Origin: Algibacter pectinivorans
GTDB taxonomy: Bacteria > Bacteroidota > Bacteroidia > Flavobacteriales > Flavobacteriaceae
Reading direction: 5' to 3'
Length of the DNA: 64,000 nucleotides
NCBI RefSeq assembly: GCF_900112595.1
Contig: NZ_FOMI01000002.1
Location: 264,690-328,689 of the forward strand
In this document: piece by piece, positions 9,008 to 17,653 of the stretch
How positions within the stretch are numbered: the stretch's first letter is position 1
How the letters are laid out: every line of letters starts with the position of its first letter
The notes under the pieces: generated by a model
The model's database searches: none
Told to the model about the DNA's origin: nothing
The model's input: only the letters and a program-made list of their open reading frames with translations
Translations under genes and position numbers: made by a program

Positions 9008-10243
9008 TTATTTACTTGAAAATATATCTAAGTTAAGTTTAGATTTATTTTTAATGCTTTTTTGATTTATTAAGGCTTTTTCTTGTTCTAGATTATTTAA
9101 GATTCTAAAACTTTTTGTTTTTAATTCATCAAGATCTAGTCCTTTACTAGAAATTACATAGTTGTCTACTTCTTTATATATTTCAAGTAGCATGCCTTCA
9201 AACTTACCTTGATAGGTCATGACTAATACTGGTACACTATTAGACAGGGCAGCAATAGAATAATGCATTCTACCGGTAATAACAATTTTGGAATTATAGG
9301 CTACATGTTTTAATGTTGCTGCATTAATATGTTTTTTGTTTTCAAAAAAGAATACTCGAGAAGGCAAATTTATCTTGTTATAAATTAGTTTAGAAATTTC
9401 ATAGTCGCTATACTTACCAAAAGTATTCTCTCTAACGTCATGCGGCACTAGAATAACGTTGTACGATGTGGTACTAATTAAAAATTTAATATAATCTATA
9501 AAATATGTTAATAAACTCTCACCATATTTTTCATAATGAATTGGATTTATATTAATTGATAAATATTCGCCCTGTTTCTCGAAAGATATAAAATCTTTAT
9601 AGTGTTCTGGAGACTTTGGTTTTAATAAAAAGGCAATATCCATAGTTAATGTAGCCTTTGGGTATATTTTACTTATACGCTCGTAGGATTTTAGATCTCT
9701 AATATTAAGTTTAAAATTATTACTAGTAACTTTTTGTAATTCTTTAGTTACAGATGGATGAATAGCTTTATTAAAGCTAGAACCCGTAACAATAACTTTG
9801 GTTCCTATATCTGATAGAAGCCTACCTAATAAAATTCTTTTAGAGCTTTGTACTGAAGAATAGTGACCATCCAAAATATCGGCACCAATAATTACAAAGT
9901 ATTTATATTGTTTGGCTAGTTTTAATACTTTAAACAAATTAAATGGATTAGCAAACTTAGATTTAATAACAATTTCTTCGCTAAAGCCTTCGTACTGGTT
10001 TAGTCTTTCGTTCCAAGATTCTTTTTCAAACGAAAGAATATCAGTATTTAAACCTGCATCCAATTTAACATTTTGTATTACAGAAATTATCATAGCTTCG
10101 TCTCCAATACTTCCAAATTCATCTGGCGGTAGTACTAAAACTTTATCAATAACTTCATTTTTATTAATGCTCTTTTTTTTCCATAAACGTACTAGTATCT
10201 CATTAAGAATACTAATAATATATCTTTTAAGTCTATTTTTCAT
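9008..10243 (-). CDS. Polysaccharide pyruvyl transferase family protein
   Basis: The 411-residue protein belongs to the CsaB/WcaK/GumL-like pyruvyl transferase family, which makes pyruvate ketals on sugars using phosphoenolpyruvate. The clearest evidence is the C-terminal block VITGRMHYSIAALSNSVPVL near residues 325-345, the family's RMHxxI/A-A...G.P core, and N-terminal VLPPDEFGSIGDEAM near 33-47 matching the glycine-rich N-x-GDEA start of the domain. It would add negatively charged pyruvyl groups to the glycan, in the cytoplasm before export. Its start lies inside the 3' end of the flippase gene (11-bp overlap). Confidence 0.85.
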   Translation of the reverse strand: MKNRLKRYIISILNEILVRLWKKKSINKNEVIDKVLVLPPDEFGSIGDEAMIISVIQNVKLDAGLNTDILSFEKESWNERLNQYEGFSEEIVIKSKFANPFNLFKVLKLAKQYKYFVIIGADILDGHYSSVQSSKRILLGRLLSDIGTKVIVTGSSFNKAIHPSVTKELQKVTSNNFKLNIRDLKSYERISKIYPKATLTMDIAFLLKPKSPEHYKDFISFEKQGEYLSININPIHYEKYGESLLTYFIDYIKFLISTTSYNVILVPHDVRENTFGKYSDYEISKLIYNKINLPSRVFFFENKKHINAATLKHVAYNSKIVITGRMHYSIAALSNSVPVLVMTYQGKFEGMLLEIYKEVDNYVISSKGLDLDELKTKSFRILNNLEQEKALINQKSIKNKSKLNLDIFSSK

Positions 10244-11477
10244 CTTTTTTTAAAAAATTAAAAATTATGTATACACATGAAATTAACATAATCAAATTAC
10301 TTACTAAATCAGATATAGCTGTACCATAATAGCTATACTTTGGGGTTACAATATAGTTAACAATTAGGTTACAAATAATTGCCAAAAATAAAGTAAATAC
10401 AATACTGTTAGATTTTTTAATTTGAGTTAAAAATGAAACCCAAAAACCGTATAAACTAAAAAGTAACATAGATCCTCCTATTAATAAAAACAATTTATAA
10501 TCAAACTTTTGATTAACAAAAGGATAAATATATGATGAAATAGCATAAAGAAACGTTATTGCAATTGCTGTAATACATAAGCTTGCAATGGACGAAAAAG
10601 CAAGGTTTTTTCTTACCTCAGAATACTTTTTATTAAAGTAATACTCACTTGTTAAATGTGCATATTTTGCAGAAATAACAGATACGGGCATGATTGTAAT
10701 CATTAAATACTTAAAAGTAAAATTAAAAAATCCTACCTCTGCAATAGGTTGATAGTATGACAATTGTATAATATTAATTTGCTGTATACACAACATCCCA
10801 AATGAGGCTACCATTAAGGATAATGAACTAAATAGTGTCTTTTTAATGCCGTTTAAATTAATCTTATAAAATAGATAGCTAAAATTATAACCTAAATATT
10901 TTGTCTTAAAGTAAGCTAATGTAAAAGTTAATAATGATGACAGAAGAATTGAGAAAACAATTAATTTCTTGATTTCAATAATATCCTGAAATAAAAGCAA
11001 GGTTAATAAAACAATAACCCATCGAGATGTTTCTGTAAAAAATATCATCCATCCATACTCGCTTAAACCTCTTAGTACGTATGCATAAAAATAAATAAGA
11101 ACATTACTAAATATAGCTATGCAAAGTAAAGCTACATCTGTAAAACTATAAGTAATATTATAAAATTGATATATTAAAAGAGGGATAAAAACAGGTTGAA
11201 TAATTAGAATTGTTTTTAAACAATTATTAATTATTTGCTTTACTCTATTAACATTGTGCTTATTATAATAAGCCATTTGTAAACTAACCAAACTAGGTAT
11301 ACCAAAATGAGATAAAATGGTTAATAATAGTATTGAATTTGATAATACGCCATAAAAGCCCTGTATTTCGTTTCCGTATTTTTTTTGTAGGTAAAAAATA
11401 ATTATAGAACTGCTTAAAACTCCAAAAAACTTAATTCCAAAGTACTTAAACAAATTTAAAAAAACCTTAACTTTCAA
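10233..11477 (-). CDS. Oligosaccharide flippase, Wzx-like (MOP superfamily)
   Basis: A 414-aa integral membrane protein with about twelve helices and the typical MOP/Wzx start KYFGIKFFGVLSSSIIIFYL, then YGNEIQGFYGVLSNSILLLT near 34-53, the family's polymerase/flippase entry region. It should flip the undecaprenyl-linked repeat unit across the inner membrane. The start is TTG at 11475-11477, two bases after the rfbD stop; no ATG occurs near the N-terminus and the first helix would be lost with a later start, so TTG is the sensible choice. The 3' end overlaps the pyruvyl transferase gene by 11 bp. Confidence 0.85.
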   Translation of the reverse strand: MKVKVFLNLFKYFGIKFFGVLSSSIIIFYLQKKYGNEIQGFYGVLSNSILLLTILSHFGIPSLVSLQMAYYNKHNVNRVKQIINNCLKTILIIQPVFIPLLIYQFYNITYSFTDVALLCIAIFSNVLIYFYAYVLRGLSEYGWMIFFTETSRWVIVLLTLLLFQDIIEIKKLIVFSILLSSLLTFTLAYFKTKYLGYNFSYLFYKINLNGIKKTLFSSLSLMVASFGMLCIQQINIIQLSYYQPIAEVGFFNFTFKYLMITIMPVSVISAKYAHLTSEYYFNKKYSEVRKNLAFSSIASLCITAIAITFLYAISSYIYPFVNQKFDYKLFLLIGGSMLLFSLYGFWVSFLTQIKKSNSIVFTLFLAIICNLIVNYIVTPKYSYYGTAISDLVSNLIMLISCVYIIFNFLKKDEK

Positions 11478-11479
11478 AT

Positions 11480-12346
11480 TTACAGATTTTTATGATTATC
11501 TAAGGCTTGTTTTAAACTTTCTCTCCAATTTGGAATTTCGATATTTAGCATTTTTCTAATTTTAGACTTATCTAAAACGCTATAGGCTGGTCTTTTGGCA
11601 AGGGTTGGAAACTCGCTTGTGGTAATAGCATTTATCTTTATAGGTGTCCTGTTTTCTTCAAAAATAGCTTTAGCAAAATCAAACCAACTTATACTACCTA
11701 TATTGCTATAATGATATACACCATAATCTACAGATTTAGAGGTAATAGTATGCACTATTAACTTTGCTAAGTCTTTAGCGTAAGTAGGTGTACCAAATTG
11801 ATCACTAACAACACTTAATTCGTTTTTTGTTTCTGCTAATTTTAACATGGTTTTCATAAAATTATTGCCATGTTCGGAGTATAGCCATGAAGTTCTAAAT
11901 ATAAAATATTTAGTTAAAATCTGTTCAATTTCTTGCTCTCCTTTTAGTTTAGTTTCACCATATACACTAATTGGAAGAGCAGGGTCTGTCTCTAAATATG
12001 GTGTTTTTCCTTTTCCATCAAAAACAAAGTCTGTGGATACATGAATTAAGGTAATGTTATGCTTTAAACAAGCAAGTGCAAGATTTTTAGATCCTTCTGT
12101 ATTTATTTTTATAGCTTTTTCTGATTCTTTTTCTGCTTTATCGACTGCCGTATAGGCTGCACAATTTATACAATATTGAATGTCATTACTTGCTGTATTA
12201 AAAAAGTTATTTAGTTGGTTTAAGTTGGTAATATCTAAATCTAAAAAATCGGTAAAAATAAAGTTTAAATTTACATAATCTATAGCTAAATCTTTAATAC
12301 AACTTGCTAGTTGGCCATTTCCTCCTGTTATTAAAATATTAATCAT
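11480..12346 (-). CDS. rfbD: dTDP-4-dehydrorhamnose reductase
   Basis: The enzyme reduces dTDP-4-dehydro-L-rhamnose to dTDP-L-rhamnose with NAD(P)H, the last step of the rhamnose donor pathway. It is 288 aa, normal for the family. The Rossmann loop GGNGQLA is at 8-14, the catalytic YGETKLKGE segment near 129, and the conserved RTSWLYSEHGNNFMKTML and SDQFGTPTYAKDLA blocks follow. All four rhamnose genes lie together in the order rfbB-rfbA-rfbC-rfbD as transcribed, with a 2-bp gap before this gene and 2 bp after it. The assignment is secure and shows that the polysaccharide, or another glycan of this cell, contains L-rhamnose or a derived sugar. Confidence 0.95.
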   Translation of the reverse strand: MINILITGGNGQLASCIKDLAIDYVNLNFIFTDFLDLDITNLNQLNNFFNTASNDIQYCINCAAYTAVDKAEKESEKAIKINTEGSKNLALACLKHNITLIHVSTDFVFDGKGKTPYLETDPALPISVYGETKLKGEQEIEQILTKYFIFRTSWLYSEHGNNFMKTMLKLAETKNELSVVSDQFGTPTYAKDLAKLIVHTITSKSVDYGVYHYSNIGSISWFDFAKAIFEENRTPIKINAITTSEFPTLAKRPAYSVLDKSKIRKMLNIEIPNWRESLKQALDNHKNL

Positions 12347-12348
12347 TG

Positions 12349-12888
12349 CTATAGGTTTTCAAGGGTTGGCAGTATTTTATCTTTTTCGGAAATTATAAGG
12401 TCGTCATTTTTTAATATCCAGTCTATATTCAAATTATAATCTGAATACAAAATGCCTCCTTCTGAGGCTTTATTATAAAAATTATCACACTTATAAGAAA
12501 ACAGTGCGGTTTCGCTTAACACAACAAACCCATGCGCAAACCCCCTGGGAACAAAGAGTTGTTTTTTATTTTCTCCCGTTAATTCTACAGACACATATTG
12601 CCCATACGTTACTGAACTTTCTCTAATATCAACAGCAACATCTAACACTCTACCCTTTATAACTCTAACTAACTTAGCTTGGGCATGTTCACCACGTTGA
12701 AAATGTAGTCCTCGTAAAACACCTCTAGACGAAAAAGATTCATTGTCTTGAACAAAAGTAACTTTATTTCCTACTAATTGATTAAATGCTTTTTGGTTAT
12801 AACTTTCTAAAAAATAGCCTCTTTCGTCTTCAAAAACAGTAGGTTCGATTATGGCGCAGCCTTTTAATTTAGTTTCTTTTACTATCAT
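12349..12888 (-). CDS. rfbC: dTDP-4-dehydrorhamnose 3,5-epimerase
   Basis: The 179-residue cupin-type epimerase inverts C3 and C5 of dTDP-4-dehydro-6-deoxyglucose. Family marks are FEDERGYFLESYNQKAF near 19-35, VQDNESFSSRGVLRGLHFQ near 46-64 with the catalytic His in GLHFQ, and VPRGFAHGFVVLS near 112-124. The length is typical. Its ATG shares one base with the TAA of rfbA (TAATG), so the two are translationally coupled. It supplies rfbD, two bases downstream. No unusual residues were noticed. Confidence 0.96.
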   Translation of the reverse strand: MIVKETKLKGCAIIEPTVFEDERGYFLESYNQKAFNQLVGNKVTFVQDNESFSSRGVLRGLHFQRGEHAQAKLVRVIKGRVLDVAVDIRESSVTYGQYVSVELTGENKKQLFVPRGFAHGFVVLSETALFSYKCDNFYNKASEGGILYSDYNLNIDWILKNDDLIISEKDKILPTLENL

Positions 12889-13754
12889 TATTTCTTTTTC
12901 AATAGTCCTAATAAGTTTTTACCGTATCCGCTCTTCATTAAAGGTTCTGCTAAATTTTTAAATTGATTTTCATTAATAAATCCCATTTCATAAGCAGCAG
13001 CTTCTATAGCCCCTATTTTTAATCCTTGTCGTTCTTCAATTACCTCAACGAATTGTGATGCCTGCATTAATGATTGAAAGGTACCTGTATCTAACCAAGC
13101 TGTTCCTCTGTCTAGTATACTAACATTTAGTTCTCCATTATTAAGAAACACTTTATTTACGTCTGTAATCTCAAGTTCACCTCTATGACTGGGCTTTATA
13201 TTCTTAGCTATTTTAACAACGGAATTATCATAAAAATAAATTCCAGGAACTGCATAATTAGATTTTGGCTTTAATGGTTTTTCTTCAATAGATATTGCTT
13301 TTCCCTCTTGATTAAACTCTACAACACCATATCTTTCGGGGTCGTGCACCCTATATGCATATATTATACCTCCTTTAGGGTCATTGTTTGCTTGTAAAAG
13401 TTTGGCTAAACCTGTACCATAAAAAATATTGTCTCCCAAAATTAAGGCTACCTTGTCATTTCCAATAAATTGCTCACCTATAATAAAAGCCTCTGCTAAA
13501 CCGTTTGGAGCATCTTGTACAGCATATTCGAATTTACACCCAAACTTAGCACCATCGCCTAGTAAATCCTTAAACAAGGGTAAGTCTTTTGGTGTTGATA
13601 TTATAAGAATTTCTCTAATCCCAGCATACATTAATGTTGATAACGGATAGTAAATCATTGGCTTATCATAAATAGGCATAAGTTGCTTACTTACAGATAA
13701 TGTTAATGGGTGCAACCTTGTTCCGGATCCTCCGGCAAGTATAATTCCTTTCAT
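12888..13754 (-). CDS. rfbA: Glucose-1-phosphate thymidylyltransferase
   Basis: This enzyme makes dTDP-glucose from dTTP and glucose-1-phosphate, the first step of the rhamnose pathway. The sequence starts [19 protein letters not shown], the nucleotidyltransferase signature GGSGTRL, and continues with [26 protein letters not shown] and [10 protein letters not shown], all standard for RmlA. At 288 residues it is the usual length. It lies 15 bp downstream of rfbB and overlaps rfbC by one base. RmlA is commonly inhibited by dTDP-rhamnose, so flux is probably controlled at protein level; that is family knowledge, not seen here. Confidence 0.97.
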   Translation of the reverse strand: MKGIILAGGSGTRLHPLTLSVSKQLMPIYDKPMIYYPLSTLMYAGIREILIISTPKDLPLFKDLLGDGAKFGCKFEYAVQDAPNGLAEAFIIGEQFIGNDKVALILGDNIFYGTGLAKLLQANNDPKGGIIYAYRVHDPERYGVVEFNQEGKAISIEEKPLKPKSNYAVPGIYFYDNSVVKIAKNIKPSHRGELEITDVNKVFLNNGELNVSILDRGTAWLDTGTFQSLMQASQFVEVIEERQGLKIGAIEAAAYEMGFINENQFKNLAEPLMKSGYGKNLLGLLKKK

Positions 13755-13769
13755 GTTTAACGCTTTTTA

Positions 13770-14819
13770 TTAACTATCGCTGTATTGCTTTTTATAATAT
13801 GATTGATAATCTCCACTGGTAACACTATTAAGCCACTCTTTATTACTTAAATACCATTCTATAGTTTTTTCTAAACCTTGCTCAAATGTTACCGATGGTT
13901 CCCACCCTAATTCTTGTTTTATTTTATTTGCGTCTATAGCATATCTTAAATCGTGTCCAGGGCGATCTTTTACATATGTTATTAAACTTTCAGAATCGCC
14001 ATTGTTTCGTTCTAGTTTTAAGTCCATTTGCTTACACAATAGCTTTACTAAATCGATATTTTTCCATTCATTAAATCCCCCTATATTATATGTTTCATGG
14101 TTTTTACCTTTATGGTATACTAGGTCTATTGCAGCAGCATGGTCTTTAACATATAACCAATCTCTAGTGTAATTCCCGTCTCCGTAAACTGGTAAAGGTT
14201 TATTTTGAATTATATTGTTTATAAAGAGAGGTATTAGTTTTTCTGGAAATTGGTTTTGACCATAATTATTAGAACAATTAGTAATAACATAAGGTAAATC
14301 ATATGTTTCACCATAAGCACGTACGAAATGATCGGAACTAGCTTTAGAAGCCGAATATGGCGAATTAGGGTCATAAGAAGTAGTTTCTGTAAACAAACCT
14401 GTTTCTCCTAATGTACCATAAACCTCATCGGTACTTACATGATAAAACCGTTTGCCTTGTAAGTTACCTTTCCATGATTCATTACATGCATTTAAGAGGT
14501 TCATAGTTCCTATAACATTGGTTTTTACAAATGCCAAAGGATCTTTTATAGATCGATCAACGTGAGACTCCGCAGCCAAATGAATTACGCCATCAAAATT
14601 ATAGCTTTTAAATAGAGAATTAATAAATTTTTGATCTGTTATATCTCCTTTTACAAAATTATAATTTGTTTTGTTTTCAATATCCTTTAAATTCTCTAAG
14701 TTGCCGGCATATGTAAGTGCGTCTAAATTATATATATTATAATTTGGATACTTATTTACAAAAAGCCTTACAACGTGGGCACCTATAAAACCTGCACCTC
14801 CTGTAATTAAAATGTTCAT
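13770..14819 (-). CDS. rfbB: dTDP-glucose 4,6-dehydratase
   Basis: The 349-aa extended short-chain dehydrogenase converts dTDP-glucose to dTDP-4-dehydro-6-deoxyglucose. It has the NAD loop GGAGFIGAHVV at 7-17, HLAAESHVDRSI near 82-93, the HVSTDEVYGTLG block that carries the active-site Asp-Glu pair, and PYSASKASSDHFV with the catalytic Tyr-x3-Lys near 160. The gene is 2 bp downstream of the chain-length gene and 15 bp upstream of rfbA, inside the long polysaccharide operon. Confidence 0.97.
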   Translation of the reverse strand: MNILITGGAGFIGAHVVRLFVNKYPNYNIYNLDALTYAGNLENLKDIENKTNYNFVKGDITDQKFINSLFKSYNFDGVIHLAAESHVDRSIKDPLAFVKTNVIGTMNLLNACNESWKGNLQGKRFYHVSTDEVYGTLGETGLFTETTSYDPNSPYSASKASSDHFVRAYGETYDLPYVITNCSNNYGQNQFPEKLIPLFINNIIQNKPLPVYGDGNYTRDWLYVKDHAAAIDLVYHKGKNHETYNIGGFNEWKNIDLVKLLCKQMDLKLERNNGDSESLITYVKDRPGHDLRYAIDANKIKQELGWEPSVTFEQGLEKTIEWYLSNKEWLNSVTSGDYQSYYKKQYSDS

Positions 14820-14821
14820 AT

Positions 14822-15901
14822 TTATTTTTTATTAATTTTTTGATCTTGCTCTGATAAATATTTGCCCATACCGTAAAGTATAAAACCAAAAAATGTAATT
14901 AAGAAAAATAAAATTGGTAGTCTAACTTTCATTTTATCTCTCCAATCAGTCATATCATAACCTGCATCAGGAAATTCGGAAACTACATTTACAATATTTT
15001 CATTTTTAACCAAACCTACATTAATTTCTCTTTTTAATGCTTCTAATTTTGTTTTTTTAGATAATAATTCAGACTCATCAACTATTAACTTATTTTGATC
15101 GCTATTACCCATATATAAATTTGTGCCCGATCCCACAACTGCTTGTTTCTTAGATTCGTTTTTACGGATTTTTAGATACTCAGATGCTAACGAGTCTATT
15201 TCTTTTTTTTCAATCTCTATAGTTTCCTTTTGGGTTATAAAATTTCGCAATTCAACATTTTTGAGTTCGTTTAAATAATCGTTGTTCGAAATTGCTTTTG
15301 AAAAACTTTTGTTTAATTTTTGAAAAATAAACTTATCTGTAGAAGCTACTCCTACTTGATGTCTTTTAAAACTGTAATAATCCAAAGACTCAATGTAGTC
15401 ATCATAAGAATACTCTTCTCTACTTAAAGAATCTAGTCCTTTTTTAAAAGCAACAAACATCCTAATTCGATCGTTCTCATCAATATCAGGCCTCATATAA
15501 ATACCTTTAATTGAAGCAGCATCTTTCACACTAATGTTTAACTTTCTAGCTAATTCTATAGAATCTTTATCGACATAAGCTAATTGATGTAGATACTTTA
15601 AGTTTTCGTAAACTTGATGAGCAGAACCGAAATTAGTTTCAATATAAGCATTTGCACCATAAACCTCATCAGTGCTACTATCTATGAAAAAACCTAAAAT
15701 AAGCCCTATAATCCCGGATATCGCATACCACTTAATTCTTTTGTAAACATGAATTAATAGAACCAAAATTAGTTTATAAATATTATTAAAAATAGATAGA
15801 ATAAAGTCAAAAAGTCTTTGAAATAAATTCCCTACCATATTAAACAATTGTCCTAAATCAACTTCTTCCAACTGCTTAGGTTGTTGTAAATCTTTACTCA
15901 T
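14822..15901 (-). CDS. Wzz/chain-length-determinant-like inner-membrane protein
   Basis: The 359-residue protein has the two-helix topology of polysaccharide co-polymerases: one membrane helix near 57-73 and a second near 329-345, enclosing a large periplasmic, helix-rich domain. The cytosolic N-terminus is unusually long (about 55 residues) with an amphipathic, hydrophobic stretch at 24-52. No C-terminal kinase domain (Wzc type) is present. Family members set glycan chain length by organising the Wzy polymerase. It lies between the DUF6909-type gene (12 bp upstream) and rfbB (2 bp downstream). I do not see the proline-rich motif of classical Wzz clearly, so the assignment rests on topology and context. 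Confidence 0.7.
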   Translation of the reverse strand: MSKDLQQPKQLEEVDLGQLFNMVGNLFQRLFDFILSIFNNIYKLILVLLIHVYKRIKWYAISGIIGLILGFFIDSSTDEVYGANAYIETNFGSAHQVYENLKYLHQLAYVDKDSIELARKLNISVKDAASIKGIYMRPDIDENDRIRMFVAFKKGLDSLSREEYSYDDYIESLDYYSFKRHQVGVASTDKFIFQKLNKSFSKAISNNDYLNELKNVELRNFITQKETIEIEKKEIDSLASEYLKIRKNESKKQAVVGSGTNLYMGNSDQNKLIVDESELLSKKTKLEALKREINVGLVKNENIVNVVSEFPDAGYDMTDWRDKMKVRLPILFFLITFFGFILYGMGKYLSEQDQKINKK

Positions 15902-15913
15902 TTTCTTAAATAA

Positions 15914-17602
15914 TTAATTTAATATTTGTTCTAATATTGTTCTTGTTATTAAGTAGGTTGGTTTAACTCCCGAAGTCCCCAAACCACCCGAAGCTAATGT
16001 TGCCCCTGTTTCTAAAGGGTTATCACTAGCATAATACGCGTATCTTACCTTTACATCTGCGCTTATACTACCACGTACTTTTGATGCAGCTTGAATGGCT
16101 TTTTGGTAGTGTGCTCCTTCCATTTCTAGACCAATTACATTCCATGTAGAATTGTAAAAGAATTTTAAAATGTCTTTATTTTGAAGCGATGTACCTAAAA
16201 CGGTTATCATCGAGCCTTCGTAAACATTGACACCTTGCCCTTCTAAATCTTCTCGCTTTAATTCATTTTTAAAAGGGTAATTATCGGCTGTACCTTCAAA
16301 TATATGCGCAGACGGAATCATAATATCCCCTTTACCGCCTTCTAAAATACCTGCTTTACCCATTATGGAAACCGACTCGACATTTAAATGCGTTTTTTTA
16401 CCCTTTTGTTTGTAGGGTTTTAACAACTCGTCTATAGTCTCATAGGCTTGCTCTCCAAAAGCATAATCCATAACCAAAATAACTGGTTGTTGTTGCTTTA
16501 AAACAGCATCATCACTTTTAATATCCAATTTGGATGCATCAATTTTAGCAGTATCAAATATTTGTACATCAATGTTAGCTCCAGAGGTATCTTTAATATA
16601 AGTCATTCCTTTTTGCAACGCTTCCTTGGATACTTTATTACGTAAATCGCTATTATCCTTATTACTTAAGGCTTCGTAAACTTGAAAAATATCCTTTTTA
16701 GCAACTATTGGTTTTAATGCGCTTGGTGTAAAAAGCGTATTCATAACACTGTGCATATTAGCACTAATTATATGTATTGGGCGCTCTATTAAATTGTTTT
16801 TAAACAAAACATCCTTTATGGTGTCTGCCCAAATTTCGCCATGTATATGGTGTCCAATTCGTTCTCTTAAAACAGGACTAAAAGTTACGGTACGTTTGTT
16901 ATTATTAACCAACTCTTCAATAGCTAGCTTCCCTAACCAATATACAATATGAAGTAAACGTTCGGGTTGTGTTGGGGTTGCAAATTGGTTGTAAACTGTT
17001 GTTAACTCATTAAAGGTTCTGCCTAAAATATTAGCTATATGAGTAATGGTTACCTCGCGTTCCTCTTGTGTAAGCTTCTTTTTGGCTAAAACTGCTTTTT
17101 CAAGTTTTATCCAATCTCGGGTTGTTGCCCCGTCTTCATTAATTAAAACACGCTTACTAATTTTATGAGATTCAACAAAAAGAAAAGTAAGGTGGGTTAA
17201 TATATCGTAAATCTCAGATCGACCTCGAGTAATTTCAATATTCATTTGCTCGTCATCTATTCGATAACAATTACGACGACGTTTTTCTGGAATTATAGGC
17301 TTAAAATGCGATGTAGAGTACCCTTCATCACTAGTTAAGTTAATAAACATACATTCCTCAATGCCTTGAGGCAATCTATCTATTACATAAAGTAAGCCTT
17401 CTAATTCGGCTTTTTCATCGCCAATAGACCCGTAAATTTCTGGTCGTAAAAGCAATAAGGATTGCCTTAAAGTTTCGCCCGAAACTCCCATTGGCTTGTA
17501 AAACCCTCTATTAAACAGGTGACGCATAGTTATATACATCCGTTCAATAGCATTCGAGCTTTCTTGAGCTCGGGTTCTTGCATGATGTTTTTTATTGCTC
17601 AT
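15914..17602 (-). CDS. DUF6909-type protein with nucleoside-phosphorylase/nucleosidase-like C-terminal domain
   Basis: I recognise this 562-aa protein as the conserved Bacteroidota family called DUF6909, with no assigned function. No signal peptide or membrane segment is seen, so it is probably cytoplasmic. Residues 370-562 carry a series of segments that resemble the PNP/UDP phosphorylase and AMP nucleosidase fold in the correct order: GKAGILEGGKGDIMIP (415-430, compare the G-x-x-GGL...GD-v-i-p core), VYEGSMITVLGT (460-471), VIGLEMEGAH (489-498, compare the catalytic DMExAA strand) and YYASDNPLE (523-531, compare xxSDxP). The N-terminal part (1-300) is helical and unassigned. It is the first gene after a TAnnTTTG box at 17620-17627 and lies 12 bp before the chain-length gene, so it appears to lead the polysaccharide operon. 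The enzymatic activity is inferred only. Confidence 0.75.
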   Translation of the reverse strand: MSNKKHHARTRAQESSNAIERMYITMRHLFNRGFYKPMGVSGETLRQSLLLLRPEIYGSIGDEKAELEGLLYVIDRLPQGIEECMFINLTSDEGYSTSHFKPIIPEKRRRNCYRIDDEQMNIEITRGRSEIYDILTHLTFLFVESHKISKRVLINEDGATTRDWIKLEKAVLAKKKLTQEEREVTITHIANILGRTFNELTTVYNQFATPTQPERLLHIVYWLGKLAIEELVNNNKRTVTFSPVLRERIGHHIHGEIWADTIKDVLFKNNLIERPIHIISANMHSVMNTLFTPSALKPIVAKKDIFQVYEALSNKDNSDLRNKVSKEALQKGMTYIKDTSGANIDVQIFDTAKIDASKLDIKSDDAVLKQQQPVILVMDYAFGEQAYETIDELLKPYKQKGKKTHLNVESVSIMGKAGILEGGKGDIMIPSAHIFEGTADNYPFKNELKREDLEGQGVNVYEGSMITVLGTSLQNKDILKFFYNSTWNVIGLEMEGAHYQKAIQAASKVRGSISADVKVRYAYYASDNPLETGATLASGGLGTSGVKPTYLITRTILEQILN

Positions 17603-17619
17603 AATATAATTTGGTCGCG

Positions 17620-17627
17620 CAAATATA
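17620..17627 (-). promoter_or_regulatory. Promoter -7 box TATATTTG ahead of the polysaccharide operon
   Basis: The minus strand reads TATATTTG, an exact match to the Bacteroidota -7 consensus TAnnTTTG, 18 bp before the ATG at 17602. It overlaps a small dyad AACAC-TATTT-GTGTT at 17627-17641, which could be an operator. A -33 TTG at the right distance is not evident. If real, it starts the 17.6-kb transcript covering the DUF6909-type gene and all polysaccharide genes. Confidence 0.55.
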
Positions 17628-17653
17628 ACACTATTTGTGTTAATTTTTATACG

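Noticed and set aside
1-17602. Recent horizontal transfer of the polysaccharide locus by a mobile element
   Set aside because: The distal genes are more A+T-rich, as usual for such loci, but no transposase, integrase, attachment repeat or tRNA junction was found at either visible end.
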